Assembly: GCA_013289825.1 (NCBI GenBank) | Contig: JABCZF010000037.1 | Span: forward strand, 1-39,858 | DNA: 39,858 nucleotides | Reading direction: 5' to 3' | Source of the DNA: Acidobacteriota bacterium | GTDB lineage: Bacteria; Acidobacteriota; Terriglobia; Acidiferrales; UBA7541 | Part shown: piece by piece, positions 16,835 to 26,789 of the stretch | How the letters are laid out: each line of letters begins with the position of its first letter | Position numbering within the stretch: position 1 is the first letter of the stretch | Notes under the pieces: model-generated | Told to the model about the DNA's origin: nothing | What the model saw: the letters and a program-made list of their open reading frames with translations, nothing else | The model's database searches: none | Program-made: the position numbers and the translations under genes

Positions 16835-17902
16835 TTACGGTTCCGAGTCAGCAAGCCCCAGAATTTTGCGTATGGCCTTTTGATCGGCGCCAGAGCCAGC
16901 AAAGTCGTCGAACGAACTCTTCGCCGCCTCGATGATATGCCGCTGGATGAAAGGGGCGCCCTCCGCTGCTCCCTGTTCACTGCTCTTGATGCAGCACTCC
17001 CATTCGAGAATCGCCCATCCAGGGAAATCGTACTGGGTGAGTTTTGAGAATATCGTCTGAAAATCCACCTGGCCATCGCCCAGCGAACGAAACCGGCCGG
17101 CGCGGTCGAACCACGATTGGTAGCCGCCATAGACACCCTGCTTGCCCGAGGGGCGGAACTCCGCGTCCTTTACATGGAACATCTTGATGCGGGAGTGATA
17201 CAGATCTATGAATTGGAGATAGTCGAGCTGTTGCAGCAAAAAATGGCTGGGGTCGTAGAGCAGGTTGCTGCGCGGATGCTGCCGAACGCGATCCAAAAAC
17301 ATTTCGAACGTCGCCCCATCGTGCAGGTCCTCGCCGGGATGAATTTCAAAACAGAGATCGACTCCGGCTTCGTCAAAGGCGTTGAGGATGGGAAGCCATC
17401 GCTTGGCAAGTTCATCAAAGGCGGTTGCGATCAGACCGGCGGGTCGCTGCGGCCAAGGATAGACATAGGGCCACGCTAACGCGCCTGAAAACGTCACGTG
17501 GGCTTTCAAGCCGAGGAGCCGAGAAGCCCGCGCCGCCAAATGCAACTGCTCGACGGCCCAGGCCTGACGTGCCTTGGGATCGCCATGGAGGTTTTGCGGC
17601 GCGAAGCCGTCAAACAAGGCATCGTAAGCAGGGTGGCAGGCAACAAGTTGTCCTTGCAGATGCGTGGAAAGCTCGGAAATTACGAGCTCGTGCCGCGCGG
17701 CTACGGCAGCAATTTCGTCGCAGTAGGCTTGGCTTTCGGCGGCACGCTGCAAATCGAAAAGCCGAGCGTCCCATGAAGGAATTTGCACGGCCAGGTATCC
17801 AAGGCTTGCCGCCCAGCCACAGATGGCGTCCAGCGTGTTGAACGGCGGAACATCCGAGGTGAACTGTGCCAGGAAGATGCCCGGGCCCTGAATTGTTCTC
17901 AT
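16835..17902 (-). CDS. Sugar phosphate isomerase/epimerase (xylose isomerase-like TIM barrel)
   Basis: A 355-aa protein with the AP endonuclease 2/xylose-isomerase-like fold. Likely metal ligands lie in CFEIHPGEDLHDG (Glu and His), in LLYDPSHFLLQQ (Asp and His), in KMFHVKDAEF (His and Asp) and in ILEWECC (Glu). These follow the Glu-Asp-His-Glu order of the family. GGGAG lies 9 bp before ATG 17902. Members isomerise or epimerise sugars and inositols; the substrate is open. No signal peptide, so it is cytoplasmic. It lies upstream of lhr on the same strand but separated by 184 bp that hold the lhr promoter. Confidence 0.88.
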   Translation of the reverse strand: MRTIQGPGIFLAQFTSDVPPFNTLDAICGWAASLGYLAVQIPSWDARLFDLQRAAESQAYCDEIAAVAARHELVISELSTHLQGQLVACHPAYDALFDGFAPQNLHGDPKARQAWAVEQLHLAARASRLLGLKAHVTFSGALAWPYVYPWPQRPAGLIATAFDELAKRWLPILNAFDEAGVDLCFEIHPGEDLHDGATFEMFLDRVRQHPRSNLLYDPSHFLLQQLDYLQFIDLYHSRIKMFHVKDAEFRPSGKQGVYGGYQSWFDRAGRFRSLGDGQVDFQTIFSKLTQYDFPGWAILEWECCIKSSEQGAAEGAPFIQRHIIEAAKSSFDDFAGSGADQKAIRKILGLADSEP

Positions 17903-18356
17903 TTGTGTACTCCCATCGCGTTTCGGCGTGATCCGTTTTCGTGCAGTTAGCGAATTGTGCTCGCTTCCGGGTGGGCATTCTAACGTTTGGACGGCTTAAA
18001 TCAGCAAATATTGTTGACCGCGGGGCGGTCTCCTCCCGATACATTTCGAAAGATCTGGTTAGCGAACAGTTAGGGTGGAACAGGCCAAGGCCCCGATGTT
18101 GGAATTGAGGGCTCCTGGAAGTGTGAGGCCATTGAGACCGTCTTCGGTCGGTTGCCGAGCTTCACGTCCCGTCTGGCTTGGACGGCGAAGAGCATGTTTG
18201 TGACTACTTCGCTGGACGACCGGGCCAACCCGGCGATATTATGCGCGTTGCGCCAGTGATCTCGCCATAGAGATGCCCGACCTCGTTCACTGGTATTTCG
18301 GGTAGGGTCCGCTGAAGAAAACTACGACTTGCCCAGCTAACCCGGGAGGGTGAATC
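17903..18356. other. Intergenic stretch between divergent epimerase and pullulanase genes
   Basis: This 454-bp gap must carry the promoters of both divergent genes. On the minus side TAGAAT (near 17975) is a possible -10 for the epimerase without a good -35. On the plus side only the strong ribosome site GGGAGGG (18344-18350) of the pullulanase is clear. No coding frame, RNA or repeat was recognised. Confidence 0.4.
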
Positions 18357-21300
18357 ATGCATCGCCGCGCCGTTTCCCGCTTTTCTGCCGTAGTTCTTTC
18401 TTTATTCTTATTGATCGCAGCGCCCGCTTTGCTTAAAGCCCAGACGCCTCCTCCTATTCCTGCCAACCATGTTCGTGTTCATTACTTCCGTCCCGACGGC
18501 AACTATCTCGGCTGGACGATCTACGCCTTCGGCGACACCACTGAAGACACCTCGAACTTCAATGGCGGCCCTGTCCAGATCACTGGCCGCGACGTTTTCG
18601 GCGCCTACTTCGACGTCGGCGTGACTTCCACTGCTCAGAACGTCGGCATCATCATTCACAACGGCAACACCAAAGATCCCGGGCCCAACGAATTCATCGA
18701 TCCGGCAACACAAGGCCACGAATACTGGCAACTCTCCGGCAGCAACCTTCTCGAAACCACTCAGCCTCCCACCATCCAGCAAAGCGATCCCCCTATTCCC
18801 GCGGGCAAAGCGCGCATTCATTATCACCGCCCCGACAATAATTACGCGAACTGGAACCTCTTCCCATTTTTCGCCACCACCGATCCCAACAGCGACTTTT
18901 GCAACACCAACGATTTCGTCGCCGGTTACGACACGTATGGTGCCTATTTCGATGTCGGAGTCGATCCCACGCAGTTCAATGGCTTGCTCGGTTTTATCAT
19001 TCACAACTGCAACATCAAGGATCCTGGCCCGGACATGCACCTGCAACTCACACAAAATCTCGAGGCGTGGGTACTCTCCGGCAGCGCCATCGTCTATCTA
19101 ATGCAACCGCCAACCGAGTTCACAACGGAACCGCCGATTCCCGCAAATAAAGCGCGCATCCACTATTTCCGCCCTGATGCCAACTACGCTTCCTGGACCG
19201 TCTACGCTTTCGGCGACACCACGGAAGACACTTCCAACTTCAACGGCGGTCCCGTCTTCGTCACCGGCTATGACCTCTATGGCGCGTTTTATGACGTTGG
19301 ACTCACTCCCTCTCCGCATGACCTCGGCTTCATCGTTCACAACATTTCCACCGGCATCAAGGACCCCGGGCCCGACATGCACCTCAATGTTGCTTTGTTC
19401 AACGAGGCTTGGGTCATATCCGGCGAAGCCCAGGTCTTTACAACCCAACCAACCGCAGCGCAATTGCTCGACGCCGTCTTCTTCAAGCAGCAGGCCTTCT
19501 GGGTCGATCGCACCACGCTGGCCATCCAGGGCCAATTTCTGCAATCGGGTTTCTCCTATTTTCTGAACTACGACCCCAATGCCAATTTGCAGTTGACCTC
19601 CACCGGCGTGACCGGCGGCTCCAGCATCCCGCTTACTCTCTTTGCGTCTGGGTTTACTCCCGACGAGCAAGCGCGATTCCCGCAGCTTTCCGGCTACGCC
19701 GTCCTGCACTTACCGGACAACACCAGCACCTCGCTCCTGGCGGCTGCGCTGAAGGGCCAAGTCGCCGTGTCCTCCATCGCCAGCGATGGCTCGCTCAAGT
19801 ACGTCACCAGTGTCCAGACCGCCGGCGTTCTGGATGATCTTTTCTATTTCCCCGGCCGCCTGGGTGTCATCTTCCCCAATAATGAACTGGAGGAAGACGC
19901 CGCACGCGACGCCGACACCTGCGACCGAAACGGAATCTTGCTTCGCGTGTGGGCGCCCACCGCGCAGTCCTTGAATCTTCAGCTATTCAAGCAGGCTGCC
20001 GACACCTCGCCCGCCCAGACTTCCGCAATGCATGAGAACAACGGCGTGTGGAGCGCCTGCGTCGACGACAGTTGGACCAGCAAGTATTTTTTGTACGACC
20101 TGCGCGTCTATGTCCCGAGCCAGCGCGCCGTTGTCGAGAACATCGTCACCGATCCCTATTCGGTCGACCTGGCCCTCAACAGCGCAAAAAGTCGTTTCAC
20201 CAACCTCGGCGATCGCGACACGCAGCCCGCAGGTTGGGAAGAATCGCGGTCGCCTTCGCTCGCCAGCGTAAGCGACCTCAGCATCTACGAACTGCACATC
20301 CGCGATTTCAGCGCCAATGATATGACCGTGCCGCCTGCCCATCGCGGAACGTACCTGGCCTTTGCCGACCACGGCACCAACGGCATGAAGCACCTCAAAG
20401 CGCTCGCCGGTGCGGGCCTAAAAGCCGTACATCTGTTGCCTAGTTTTCATTTCGCCAGTATTAACGAGGATAAAGCCACTTGGCTGACTACTCCGGACCT
20501 TAGCGTCTTCCCACCCGACGGCACGCAGCAACAGGCCGCTGTCTCCGCCATTCAGAACGCCGATGCCTTCAACTGGGGCTATGACCCGGTGCACTTTTTC
20601 GCACCGGAAGGCGGCTATGCACTCAACCCGGATAATCGCGTGAGGGAGTACCGCGAAATGGTCCAGGGCCTCCACCATTCCGGACTTCGCGTGATCCAAG
20701 ATGTGGTCTTCAACCACACCAACGCGGTCGGCGAGAGTGCCAACTCGGTCCTCGACAAAGTCGTTCCCGGCTACTACAACCGCCTCGACGCCGACGGCAA
20801 CCAGCTCTCCGGCAGCTGCTGCCCGGACACGGCCCCGGAACACCAAATGATGGGCAAGCTCATTACCGACGCCGTGGTACTAAACGCCAAGCAGTACAAG
20901 ATTGACGGTTTCCGGTTTGATCTGATGAGCTTCCTATTTGTTTCCAACATGCAGCAAATCCAAAACGCGCTCGCCAAGCTGAGCCCCGAAAAGGACGGCG
21001 TGGACGGCCGCAAGGTGTATCTGTACGGCGAAGGTTTCGACTTCGGAGAGGTGGCCAACAATTCGCTGGGAGTCAACGCCAGCCAGAAAAATCTCTTCGG
21101 CAACGGCATCGGCACGTTCAACGACCGCATTCGCGACGGCATCCGCGGCGGCAGCCCGTTCACGGACGAGCGTGTCCAAGGTTTTGCCACCGGCTTGTTC
21201 ACCGACTCCAGTAACTTCACCAATCAAAGCACCGCGTCTTCCTCTCAGTTAAGCACACTGCTCGAATACACCGACTGGGTCGAAGTGGGCCTCGCTGGGA

Positions 21301-22142
21301 ATCTCCGTGACTGGACTTTCACCGATCACACTGGCACAACCGTCACCGGTGCGCAGGTCAATTACAACGGCCAGGCCGCCGGCTACACCGCCAGCCCGGT
21401 CGAGGACATCAATTACGCCTCCGTGCACGATAACCAAACGCTTTTTGATGCCATACAACTCAAATCTTCCGCTGCCGACGATGTGCGCGCTCGCGAGCGT
21501 CGCCAGGTCCTTGCCATGAGCCTGGTTTCGCTAGGGCAGGGTGTGCCGTTTTTCCTTGCGGGCGACGACCTGCTACGTTCCAAGGACATGGACGGAAACA
21601 GCTTCGACTCCGGCGACTGGTTCAACAAGCTCGATTTCAGCTATCTCTCCGACAACTGGGGCACCGGCTTGCCGATCGCCAGCCAGAACCAGGGCAACTG
21701 GCCGATCATGCAGCCACTACTCGCCAATCCCGCGCTCACTCCATTGCCCGCGGACATCGCTCACGCCCGTGACGCCTTCCGCGAATTCCTCGAGATCCGT
21801 GGTACGTCGGGGCTTTTCCACATGCACACTCTCGCTGAAGTGCAAGCCAACCTGCATTTCTTGAACGCAGGCCCGAACCAGACTCCCGGCCTGATCGTCC
21901 TCAAGCTCGACGCGAGTGGCGGCGACTACGGCCGCTATCAACACATCGTGGTGGTCTTCAACGCCACCAACGCGCAAGTCTCGTTCCAAAATTCCGCGTT
22001 AGCGGGATTGAAATTGCATCTGCACATGGTCGAACAGAATTCGTCCGACCCGATCGTTCGTCAATCGTCGTACAACGCCGAGACCGCTACCCTCATTGTG
22101 CCGGGGCTGACAACCGCCGTCTTCGTCGCGGAAGAGCCGTAG
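18357..22142 (+). CDS. Secreted multi-domain pullulanase (GH13) with three PUD domains
   Basis: A 1261-aa exported enzyme with signal peptide (residues 1-29, VVLSLFLLIAAPALLKAQ). Three PUD-type carbohydrate-binding repeats follow (about 33-140, 145-255 and 259-365; each begins PPIPA..(V/A)R(V/I)HY.RPD.NY). Next come a linker domain, a CBM48-like domain (GILLRVWAPTAQSLNLQLF), the GH13 barrel, and a C-terminal beta domain with VVVFNATNAQVSF. Catalytic elements are intact: signature FNWGYDPVHFF (738-748), DVVFNHT (782-788), nucleophile Asp855 in GFRFDLMS, acid/base Glu892 in YGEGFDF, and Asp1025 in VHDNQ. It cleaves alpha-1,6 links in pullulan, starch or glycogen outside the cytoplasm. GGGAGG 7 bp upstream fixes the start. 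It stands alone between divergent and convergent neighbours. Confidence 0.94.
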   Translation: MHRRAVSRFSAVVLSLFLLIAAPALLKAQTPPPIPANHVRVHYFRPDGNYLGWTIYAFGDTTEDTSNFNGGPVQITGRDVFGAYFDVGVTSTAQNVGIIIHNGNTKDPGPNEFIDPATQGHEYWQLSGSNLLETTQPPTIQQSDPPIPAGKARIHYHRPDNNYANWNLFPFFATTDPNSDFCNTNDFVAGYDTYGAYFDVGVDPTQFNGLLGFIIHNCNIKDPGPDMHLQLTQNLEAWVLSGSAIVYLMQPPTEFTTEPPIPANKARIHYFRPDANYASWTVYAFGDTTEDTSNFNGGPVFVTGYDLYGAFYDVGLTPSPHDLGFIVHNISTGIKDPGPDMHLNVALFNEAWVISGEAQVFTTQPTAAQLLDAVFFKQQAFWVDRTTLAIQGQFLQSGFSYFLNYDPNANLQLTSTGVTGGSSIPLTLFASGFTPDEQARFPQLSGYAVLHLPDNTSTSLLAAALKGQVAVSSIASDGSLKYVTSVQTAGVLDDLFYFPGRLGVIFPNNELEEDAARDADTCDRNGILLRVWAPTAQSLNLQLFKQAADTSPAQTSAMHENNGVWSACVDDSWTSKYFLYDLRVYVPSQRAVVENIVTDPYSVDLALNSAKSRFTNLGDRDTQPAGWEESRSPSLASVSDLSIYELHIRDFSANDMTVPPAHRGTYLAFADHGTNGMKHLKALAGAGLKAVHLLPSFHFASINEDKATWLTTPDLSVFPPDGTQQQAAVSAIQNADAFNWGYDPVHFFAPEGGYALNPDNRVREYREMVQGLHHSGLRVIQDVVFNHTNAVGESANSVLDKVVPGYYNRLDADGNQLSGSCCPDTAPEHQMMGKLITDAVVLNAKQYKIDGFRFDLMSFLFVSNMQQIQNALAKLSPEKDGVDGRKVYLYGEGFDFGEVANNSLGVNASQKNLFGNGIGTFNDRIRDGIRGGSPFTDERVQGFATGLFTDSSNFTNQSTASSSQLSTLLEYTDWVEVGLAGNLRDWTFTDHTGTTVTGAQVNYNGQAAGYTASPVEDINYASVHDNQTLFDAIQLKSSAADDVRARERRQVLAMSLVSLGQGVPFFLAGDDLLRSKDMDGNSFDSGDWFNKLDFSYLSDNWGTGLPIASQNQGNWPIMQPLLANPALTPLPADIAHARDAFREFLEIRGTSGLFHMHTLAEVQANLHFLNAGPNQTPGLIVLKLDASGGDYGRYQHIVVVFNATNAQVSFQNSALAGLKLHLHMVEQNSSDPIVRQSSYNAETATLIVPGLTTAVFVAEEP
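18451..19440 (+). repeat. Three in-frame PUD module repeats in the pullulanase gene
   Basis: Three tandem ~110-codon units. Units 1 and 3 are closest: both encode YAFGDTTEDTSNFNGGPV, with only a few third-base changes over that stretch, while unit 2 is more divergent (LFPFFATTDPNSDFCNTND). This suggests a duplication 1-3 more recent than the split from unit 2, or gene conversion between outer units. Confidence 0.75.
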
Positions 22143-22384
22143 AGCCGGCTGAGTTAGAGCCGATGGGGCAGTCCATTGGGTCCAAGAGTAGGATTGCGCG
22201 ACGACCTGCCCGTGGTCCTCGAAGCACTGGCGTCCTCAAAGCACTAATGTGCATCAGGAGGGGAGTCCACTAGCTCGGGAAAGGAACCCCCAGAAGCCGC
22301 GCGGTTGCTCAATGACCACCTGAGCCCGAACGCTCTGTACTCGACAAATCAGCTCCCGCTCGAATACATCCACCGCGGCGCAAT

Positions 22385-24814
22385 TCATTCGTAACGTAAC
22401 GCTTCTAGCGGATCGACCTTCGCAGCCCGACGCACCGGCACCCAGCATGCCAGCAGCGCCACTCCCACGAACAACGCTGCCACAACGAGCAAGGTCGCCG
22501 GGTCGCTGGGCTGCACTTCAAACAGAAAAGTCCTCAGCACACGCGATAAAAGCATCGCCAGCACCACTCCCGCGAGTACGCCACTGGCAATCAATTGAAA
22601 TCCCTCGCCGAAGATCAGGTTCCGAATGTCCTTTTGTTCAGCACCAACCGCGCTGCGAATCGCCAGCTCCCGTCGGCGCGAGGCCACCGAAAGCGAAATT
22701 ACGCCGTAAATTCCGACCAGCGTCAGCACGCTCCCCACAACCGAAAATCCGATCAACAGCTGCATCGCAAAAGTACGCGACGCTAGCGAATCATCGCGAA
22801 TCTGTTCCAAAGTCTTCGGATTTTCGATGGCGGCGGTTGGATCGACGGCGTGCAGCTCGCGTTCCACCGCAACCAGAACCACGCGCGGGTCCGCCGCCGT
22901 GCGCACCACCAGATGTTTCGAGAAAGCTTGCGCCTGCCACAGCGGCAGATAGATCTCAGGCGACGCTTCCTGTGTCAGGTCGTCTGTGCGCCCGTTCGTG
23001 ACCTCGCCGACGATTTCTGTGCCCGGTTTGTCGCGCCCGTTCATCCAGAACTTCCGTCCAACCGGACTGGCCTTCGGAAAATAGCGATCCACAAACGTCT
23101 GGTTCACGATAGCTACATTCGGGGCTTTGCGGTCGTCCGTCGAACGAAACTGCCGACCCTCAAGCATTGCCAGGCCCATCAGCTGGAAGTAATCCGGCGT
23201 GACCGCGCGCAGCGGCATTGCGGTCTTGTCGCTCTCCTTAATCGCCGGAGGCTGCCCTTCGACTTCCAGCGTCGCCGGCCAATTGTTGCCGGTAAGCGGC
23301 ACTCCCCAAGCAAACGCCGCGTATTGCACGCCAGGAAGCGCCGAAACCCGTTCCAAGGCTCGCTGGTGAAAATTCGACCAGTCTCCCTCGACCGCCGTCA
23401 CGCTCATTGTCAAAATGCTGCCGGTGTTATAGCCCGGGGGGATCTTCGCAATGTTGACCATCGTTCGGATCAGTAGCCCGGCCCCTACGAGAAGCGCCAG
23501 AGTCAGCGCCGTTTGCACCATGGTGACCCCGCCGAGAAGTCGCCGTTCCCCGAGTCCCGCCGTTCCTTTGGGTCCGGCGTTCTTCAGCACCTCCATCGGA
23601 TCCAACCGGAAAGCCCGCAGCGCCGGAAAAAGCCCTGCGAAAGCTGCAGCCAGTACCGCTGCACCCAATCCCCACGCCAGCACCGCCCACCCAGCCGTTA
23701 CCCCATCCAGCCGCGGAATCGCATGGCCGGCAATCAACTTGAACAGTTTCACGACTCCGAATGCCAGCCCCACTCCTAACGCTCCACCTAGCAGCGCCAG
23801 TAACAGACTCTCGGTCGAAACTTGTCGCAATAGCGCCATGCGTCCCATGCCCATCGCGCTCCGCACTGCGTATTCCTGCTGCCGCTCGAACCCGCGCACC
23901 AGCAGCAGCGCGGCAGTGTTGCCGCAACCGATGAACAAAACCAGCGCCGCCGCGCCCAGCAGCGGAAACAGGATCCTTCGCCCGTCGAGATTCATTGCGC
24001 TTGTCAACGATTCCACCTGCGGCGTGATCCCCTCAAAGCTGTGTTCTGCTTGCGCCTCTCTGGCGGCGAGCACGGTCAGTTCTCCCTGCGCTTCCCGGAG
24101 CGTGGCCCCGTCGCGCAATCGCGCCACGATATTCCAATACGGATCTTTCAGGTATTTCGGATCGGGCGCCACGGGAATCCAGAAGTCCACCAGCGCGTTG
24201 ACGTCGTAGTTCGGCTCCTTGGCCGCTCCCGGCGATGGAAGAAAGCGCACGCCCGGCTGCATCACGCCGATCACCGTCGGCGGCACCTCCCACCGGCTGA
24301 TATGGACGGTCTTGCCTAGGATTTGTGGATCGCTGTTGAAGGTGCGCTTCCAAAACTCGTACCCCAGCAGGATCACCTTCACGGGTCCCGGGCCAATGTC
24401 CGATTTCTCAAAGCTGCGACCGAGCACTGGCCGCAATCCCATGACCGGGAGATAATCTTCGGTCACGGCCATGCCCTCGACCGATTGACTCCCCTCGTTG
24501 CGGATCAGAAAATTGAAGGTCCAATCGTAAGCGGCAATTCCTTCAAACGACTTCGCCTCTCGCTGCCATTCCTCCCATTGCTCGGCGGGCCACCCGCGCG
24601 AACCTTCCTGCTTTTGCCCATCCGTCCGCGCGGTCGGAACCAGCACCAGCTGTTGCGGCTTTTTGTAGGGTGGCGGCGTCAACAGCACGCCCTGAATCAA
24701 ACTGAACACTGCCGACGTGGCCCCAATTCCCAGTGCCAGGGTCAGCACCGCAATCAGACTAAAGCCCGGTTGTTTCCGCAGCATCCGAATCGCAAATCGC
24801 ATGTCTCCGAGCAT
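22385..24814 (-). CDS. ADOP-type ABC transporter permease (MacB/FtsX-like)
   Basis: An 809-aa protein starting at ATG 24814 (GGGGGA 4 bp upstream). The N-terminus MRFAIRMLRKQPGFSLIAVLTLAL with the first membrane helix, and a large periplasmic MacB-like domain, are followed by an FtsX triple-helix block (about 285-400). A second MacB-like domain (about 455-660) and second FtsX block (about 690-805, including VGIYGVISLSVASRRRELAIR) follow. The C-terminus ends PVRRAAKVDPLEALRYE. This duplicated arrangement and length (~800 aa) define the acidobacterial duplicated orphan permease group. These typically lack an adjacent ATPase, as here. Likely role: efflux or mechanotransmission in the envelope; substrate unknown. 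Confidence 0.92.
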   Translation of the reverse strand: MLGDMRFAIRMLRKQPGFSLIAVLTLALGIGATSAVFSLIQGVLLTPPPYKKPQQLVLVPTARTDGQKQEGSRGWPAEQWEEWQREAKSFEGIAAYDWTFNFLIRNEGSQSVEGMAVTEDYLPVMGLRPVLGRSFEKSDIGPGPVKVILLGYEFWKRTFNSDPQILGKTVHISRWEVPPTVIGVMQPGVRFLPSPGAAKEPNYDVNALVDFWIPVAPDPKYLKDPYWNIVARLRDGATLREAQGELTVLAAREAQAEHSFEGITPQVESLTSAMNLDGRRILFPLLGAAALVLFIGCGNTAALLLVRGFERQQEYAVRSAMGMGRMALLRQVSTESLLLALLGGALGVGLAFGVVKLFKLIAGHAIPRLDGVTAGWAVLAWGLGAAVLAAAFAGLFPALRAFRLDPMEVLKNAGPKGTAGLGERRLLGGVTMVQTALTLALLVGAGLLIRTMVNIAKIPPGYNTGSILTMSVTAVEGDWSNFHQRALERVSALPGVQYAAFAWGVPLTGNNWPATLEVEGQPPAIKESDKTAMPLRAVTPDYFQLMGLAMLEGRQFRSTDDRKAPNVAIVNQTFVDRYFPKASPVGRKFWMNGRDKPGTEIVGEVTNGRTDDLTQEASPEIYLPLWQAQAFSKHLVVRTAADPRVVLVAVERELHAVDPTAAIENPKTLEQIRDDSLASRTFAMQLLIGFSVVGSVLTLVGIYGVISLSVASRRRELAIRSAVGAEQKDIRNLIFGEGFQLIASGVLAGVVLAMLLSRVLRTFLFEVQPSDPATLLVVAALFVGVALLACWVPVRRAAKVDPLEALRYE

Positions 24815-24841
24815 CTGTCCCCCTTGCCGATTCTGTGAATC

Positions 24842-25235
24842 AACCCTTCGGAAAGCCTAATCAAGGAAACGTTCCTAACCCTGCGCTGGTTCCCACGATG
24901 CTACAAACTTTGACGAACAAACGGCTTGGGGGTTAGAGGGACTTTGCAGGACGTTGGGGGAAACCGGCCCACACGATCCAATTTTACCCGCATCAGGAGC
25001 TGGTCCCCCTGTCCGATCGGGATCTCCGAATCGGCACCTCTAAGCATGCCAGGCGCATGAATCCGTAGAAGTTGACTTGATTTCGTAGCCAGGCTGACTC
25101 CCTGGACCCGCGTGGACTGTGGTCGGTCGACGACCCAGGCTCGGGAGAAAGCAGCCAGACATGATGAATAGACCCGAGCCTTCGGCAAATCGCGTTTATG
25201 GATCGGGAAAACTGGAGTGCGGAGAACGACGATGG
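24842..25235. other. Gene-poor stretch upstream of ADOP and the IS110 remnant
   Basis: I see no supported gene. Short minus-strand frames here (about 95-110 codons) have no start signal or family motif. A small inverted repeat GATTCTGTGAATC sits at 24829-24841, just upstream of the ADOP start. The stretch may be part of the decayed insertion sequence next to it. Confidence 0.4.
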
Positions 25236-25461
25236 AATTCGAGCGATGGAGAAGGCGAGAAGTTCTATCGGGAGCTGAAGCAAAGAGGAGTCAGAGTGTG
25301 TGGGGGGATAGCGGCCACGGGCCACTCACGCTGGTTCGAGCGGTTACTGGCTGGGCGAGGTTTCAAGGTGAGGATTGGCGATACGGCAGAGATCAAGAAG
25401 ATGCGCGTCCGGATGCTTTGGCACCGTCGCGGCTGTCCTGTTGAACTTGATCGTGCTCGTC
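25236..25461 (+). pseudogene. IS110-type transposase remnant
   Basis: One frame encodes GEGEKFYRELKQRGVRV, GIAATGHSRWFERLLAGRGF and KVRIGDTAEIKKMRVR. This matches the stretch of IS110 transposases that ends the RuvC-like N-terminal domain (usual form: EATG..RWFERLLAELG..VW.GDAAEIR...RKQKTDR.DA). After KKMRVR it jumps to MLWHRRG, resembling the later LL.HRH element, so the part carrying KTDRxDA has been lost. The N-terminal 'GLDVH' region and the whole C-terminal Tnp20 domain are absent. Only about 75 codons remain, so it cannot be active. The rest of the gap to 25601 shows no recognisable coding sequence. Confidence 0.6.
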
Positions 25462-25601
25462 CTTTGAGGAGCACCAGAACTGGTCCCCGTCACCGTCGAG
25501 TTCCCACCGCTCGGGTGATTGCGCTTTAGTCAGGCACCCGCCCACTCGGCGCGAGCTGATCACACCATGGTGCGCGGAAGAAAGGTGCAAAGCAAAAACA
25601 A

Positions 25602-26789
25602 CTAACGCTGAGGCGCGACGCGCACGGTGTGCGCTGGCACGGGGTCTTGCACGGTAATCAGCGTGTCAAAGAATGTATTGCCGGGGTGAGTGTTTCCCGT
25701 TGTTCCGGAAAGTTTCAGAATTCCGACGGGCGCCTCGGTGATGTCGTTGCTCTGAACTTTATTATCGTTGCCTTCGATAAGGATGGCGGCTTGCCCGCTG
25801 TTGGTGACGTCATTGCCACTGGCCAGATTGTCGTCACCGGCCAAATCAATCCCAACGAGAACCAAGGAATTAGAGATTATGTTCGACTCGATTTTGGCGT
25901 TTTGTCCGTTCGTGAAAATGCCGACCTGGTTTGTGGCGAGAGAGTTATGTTCAACACGCACATCATCGGATTGAAAGACCAATATGCCCGTGGCGTTGAA
26001 TGCGCAGTTTGTGAGAGAAACGCAGGGAGCCCATACGTTGTCTGTGACGGTATTCCGCAAGACACCGCCCTTCGCGCCGAATCCGATTTGAATGCCATTT
26101 TGTGCGGCACCCGTTGTGGGACCAAGGCCGGTGACAACGTTGTTGGTGACGGCGACTTCGGTGCCCAATTCATTGCCGGTGATTCCGTTCTTCTGATAAT
26201 CGTGGACGCTGTTGTCGTCGATGCTGACTTTGGACGTTCCGCCGCCGAGGCTTTGCACCACGATGGCATCACCGCTCTGACAGCCGTTGAGCGAAACGGA
26301 CAGTTTGGTATTACGCACAGCGTTGTGTTCGATACTGCCCGACGAATTCTGGTACAGAATGCCGATGAGGTCCGGAGAGCACGCGGATACGCCACTGTTC
26401 GCGGTGTCCACGATGAGACCTTCGATTTCCACATTCGCAGCGTCCTTGACAAGGATAGCGGCGGCTATGGGAGCACCGGAAGAACCGCTGGTGTTTGCCA
26501 CCATATTGACAGGCAGCAGAATCGCGCCATTGTCTCCTTCGATGCTGAGTGATTTGTTGATGGAAAGCTGTTCGTGATACGTGCCGGGACAGACGCGGAT
26601 GAGATTTCCGGCTTTCGCCGCATTGATGGCGTCTTGAATGGACGTGAATGCTGCGGTGGGGCATTCGACTTTATCGTCATCAACGAGCAGGTCAGGCTTC
26701 CTATCGTGATCTTCCCCCCCAGCAGCCGGACGCGGAGCTGCAAAAGAAACCGAGAACAGAAGAAAAACAGACAAAGCAGATTTTCTCAT
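25602..26789 (-). CDS. Secreted right-handed parallel beta-helix repeat protein
   Basis: A 395-aa exported protein (signal peptide SALSVFLLFSVSFAAPRPAAG). The segment FTSIQDAINAAKAGNLIRVC followed by PGTYHEQLSINKSLSIEGD is the typical N-terminal turn of NosD/pectate-lyase-like beta helices. About ten short repeats follow, containing N.(V/I)..N elements such as IEHNAVRNTK, VEHNSLATNQ and IESNIISNS. No catalytic residues of a known polysaccharide lyase can be assigned, so it may bind or cleave a polysaccharide or serve as a structural surface protein. GGAGAA lies 7 bp before ATG 26789. It is the last gene of the long minus-strand block, 143 bp after the response regulator. Confidence 0.88.
   Translation of the reverse strand: MRKSALSVFLLFSVSFAAPRPAAGGEDHDRKPDLLVDDDKVECPTAAFTSIQDAINAAKAGNLIRVCPGTYHEQLSINKSLSIEGDNGAILLPVNMVANTSGSSGAPIAAAILVKDAANVEIEGLIVDTANSGVSACSPDLIGILYQNSSGSIEHNAVRNTKLSVSLNGCQSGDAIVVQSLGGGTSKVSIDDNSVHDYQKNGITGNELGTEVAVTNNVVTGLGPTTGAAQNGIQIGFGAKGGVLRNTVTDNVWAPCVSLTNCAFNATGILVFQSDDVRVEHNSLATNQVGIFTNGQNAKIESNIISNSLVLVGIDLAGDDNLASGNDVTNSGQAAILIEGNDNKVQSNDITEAPVGILKLSGTTGNTHPGNTFFDTLITVQDPVPAHTVRVAPQR

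Noticed and set aside
25629..26552. A 307-codon plus-strand open frame opposite the beta-helix gene.
   Set aside because: The repetitive minus-strand protein with signal peptide and beta-helix motifs explains it; the plus frame has no recognisable domain.
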